A stretch of 8,380 nt of DNA from Sva-07 sp038321235 (GTDB taxonomy: Bacteria > Actinomycetota > Acidimicrobiia > Acidimicrobiales > Ilumatobacteraceae): the NCBI GenBank assembly GCA_038321235.1, contig JBBQEU010000131.1, positions 1 to 8,380 of the forward strand. Reading direction: 5' to 3'. Below, piece by piece: positions 8,208 through 8,380 of this stretch (its first letter is position 1; each line of letters begins with the position of its first letter). Position numbers and translations under genes: made by a program. The notes under the pieces were generated by a model, which did not search any database, was not told where the DNA came from, and saw nothing but the letters and a program-made list of their open reading frames with translations.

Positions 8208-8380
<173 letters not shown>

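Overview
The window is a stretch of high-GC bacterial chromosome carrying the rpoC end and the start of the str (rpsL-rpsG-fusA) region. The protein sequences (RpoC with an almost mycobacterial central region, S7 beginning MPRKGPA, S12 with the QRRGVCTRVYTTTPKKPNS core) point to Actinomycetota. I would guess a deep-branching, Acidimicrobiia-like lineage, but that is inference only.

Layout. Bases 2-3160 (+): the C-terminal four fifths of rpoC (RNA polymerase beta' subunit), entered mid-gene. 3161-3394: a convergent intergenic region with a strong hairpin terminator, then an unusual heptamer repeat cluster (GGTGAGC/CTCACCG, both orientations) able to fold into long perfect hairpins. 3395-5005 (-): an AspT/YidE-type membrane transporter with two central RCK_C (TrkA_C) domains. 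5006-5244: a divergent control region with a likely rpsL promoter. 5245-5616 and 5623-6099 (+): rpsL and rpsG, coupled with a 6-base gap and followed by a very strong hairpin terminator. 6309-6743 (+): a small two-CBS-domain protein. 6762-7976 (-): a serine-type glutaminase fused to a C-terminal STAS-like domain, convergent with the CBS gene with only 18 bases between them. 7977-8207: a divergent control region. 8208-8380 (+): the first 57 codons of fusA (elongation factor G), cut by the window end.

How it fits together. The classical transcription/translation block rpoC | rpsL-rpsG | fusA is kept in order, but it is split twice by accessory genes: a minus-strand transporter, and a CBS gene plus a minus-strand glutaminase. 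With the terminators behind rpoC and rpsG, this implies at least three independent plus-strand transcription units where many bacteria have one. Two conserved machines also carry unusual residues: S12 has Arg at position 88, the streptomycin/decoding Lys position, and the beta' bridge helix has Pro and Val where His and Ala are usual.

No mobile element, CRISPR array, phage gene, tRNA or defence-type gene cluster was found. I do not see a clearly undescribed multi-gene system here. The best leads are the split str operon, the substitutions in core machinery, and the heptamer hairpin cluster.
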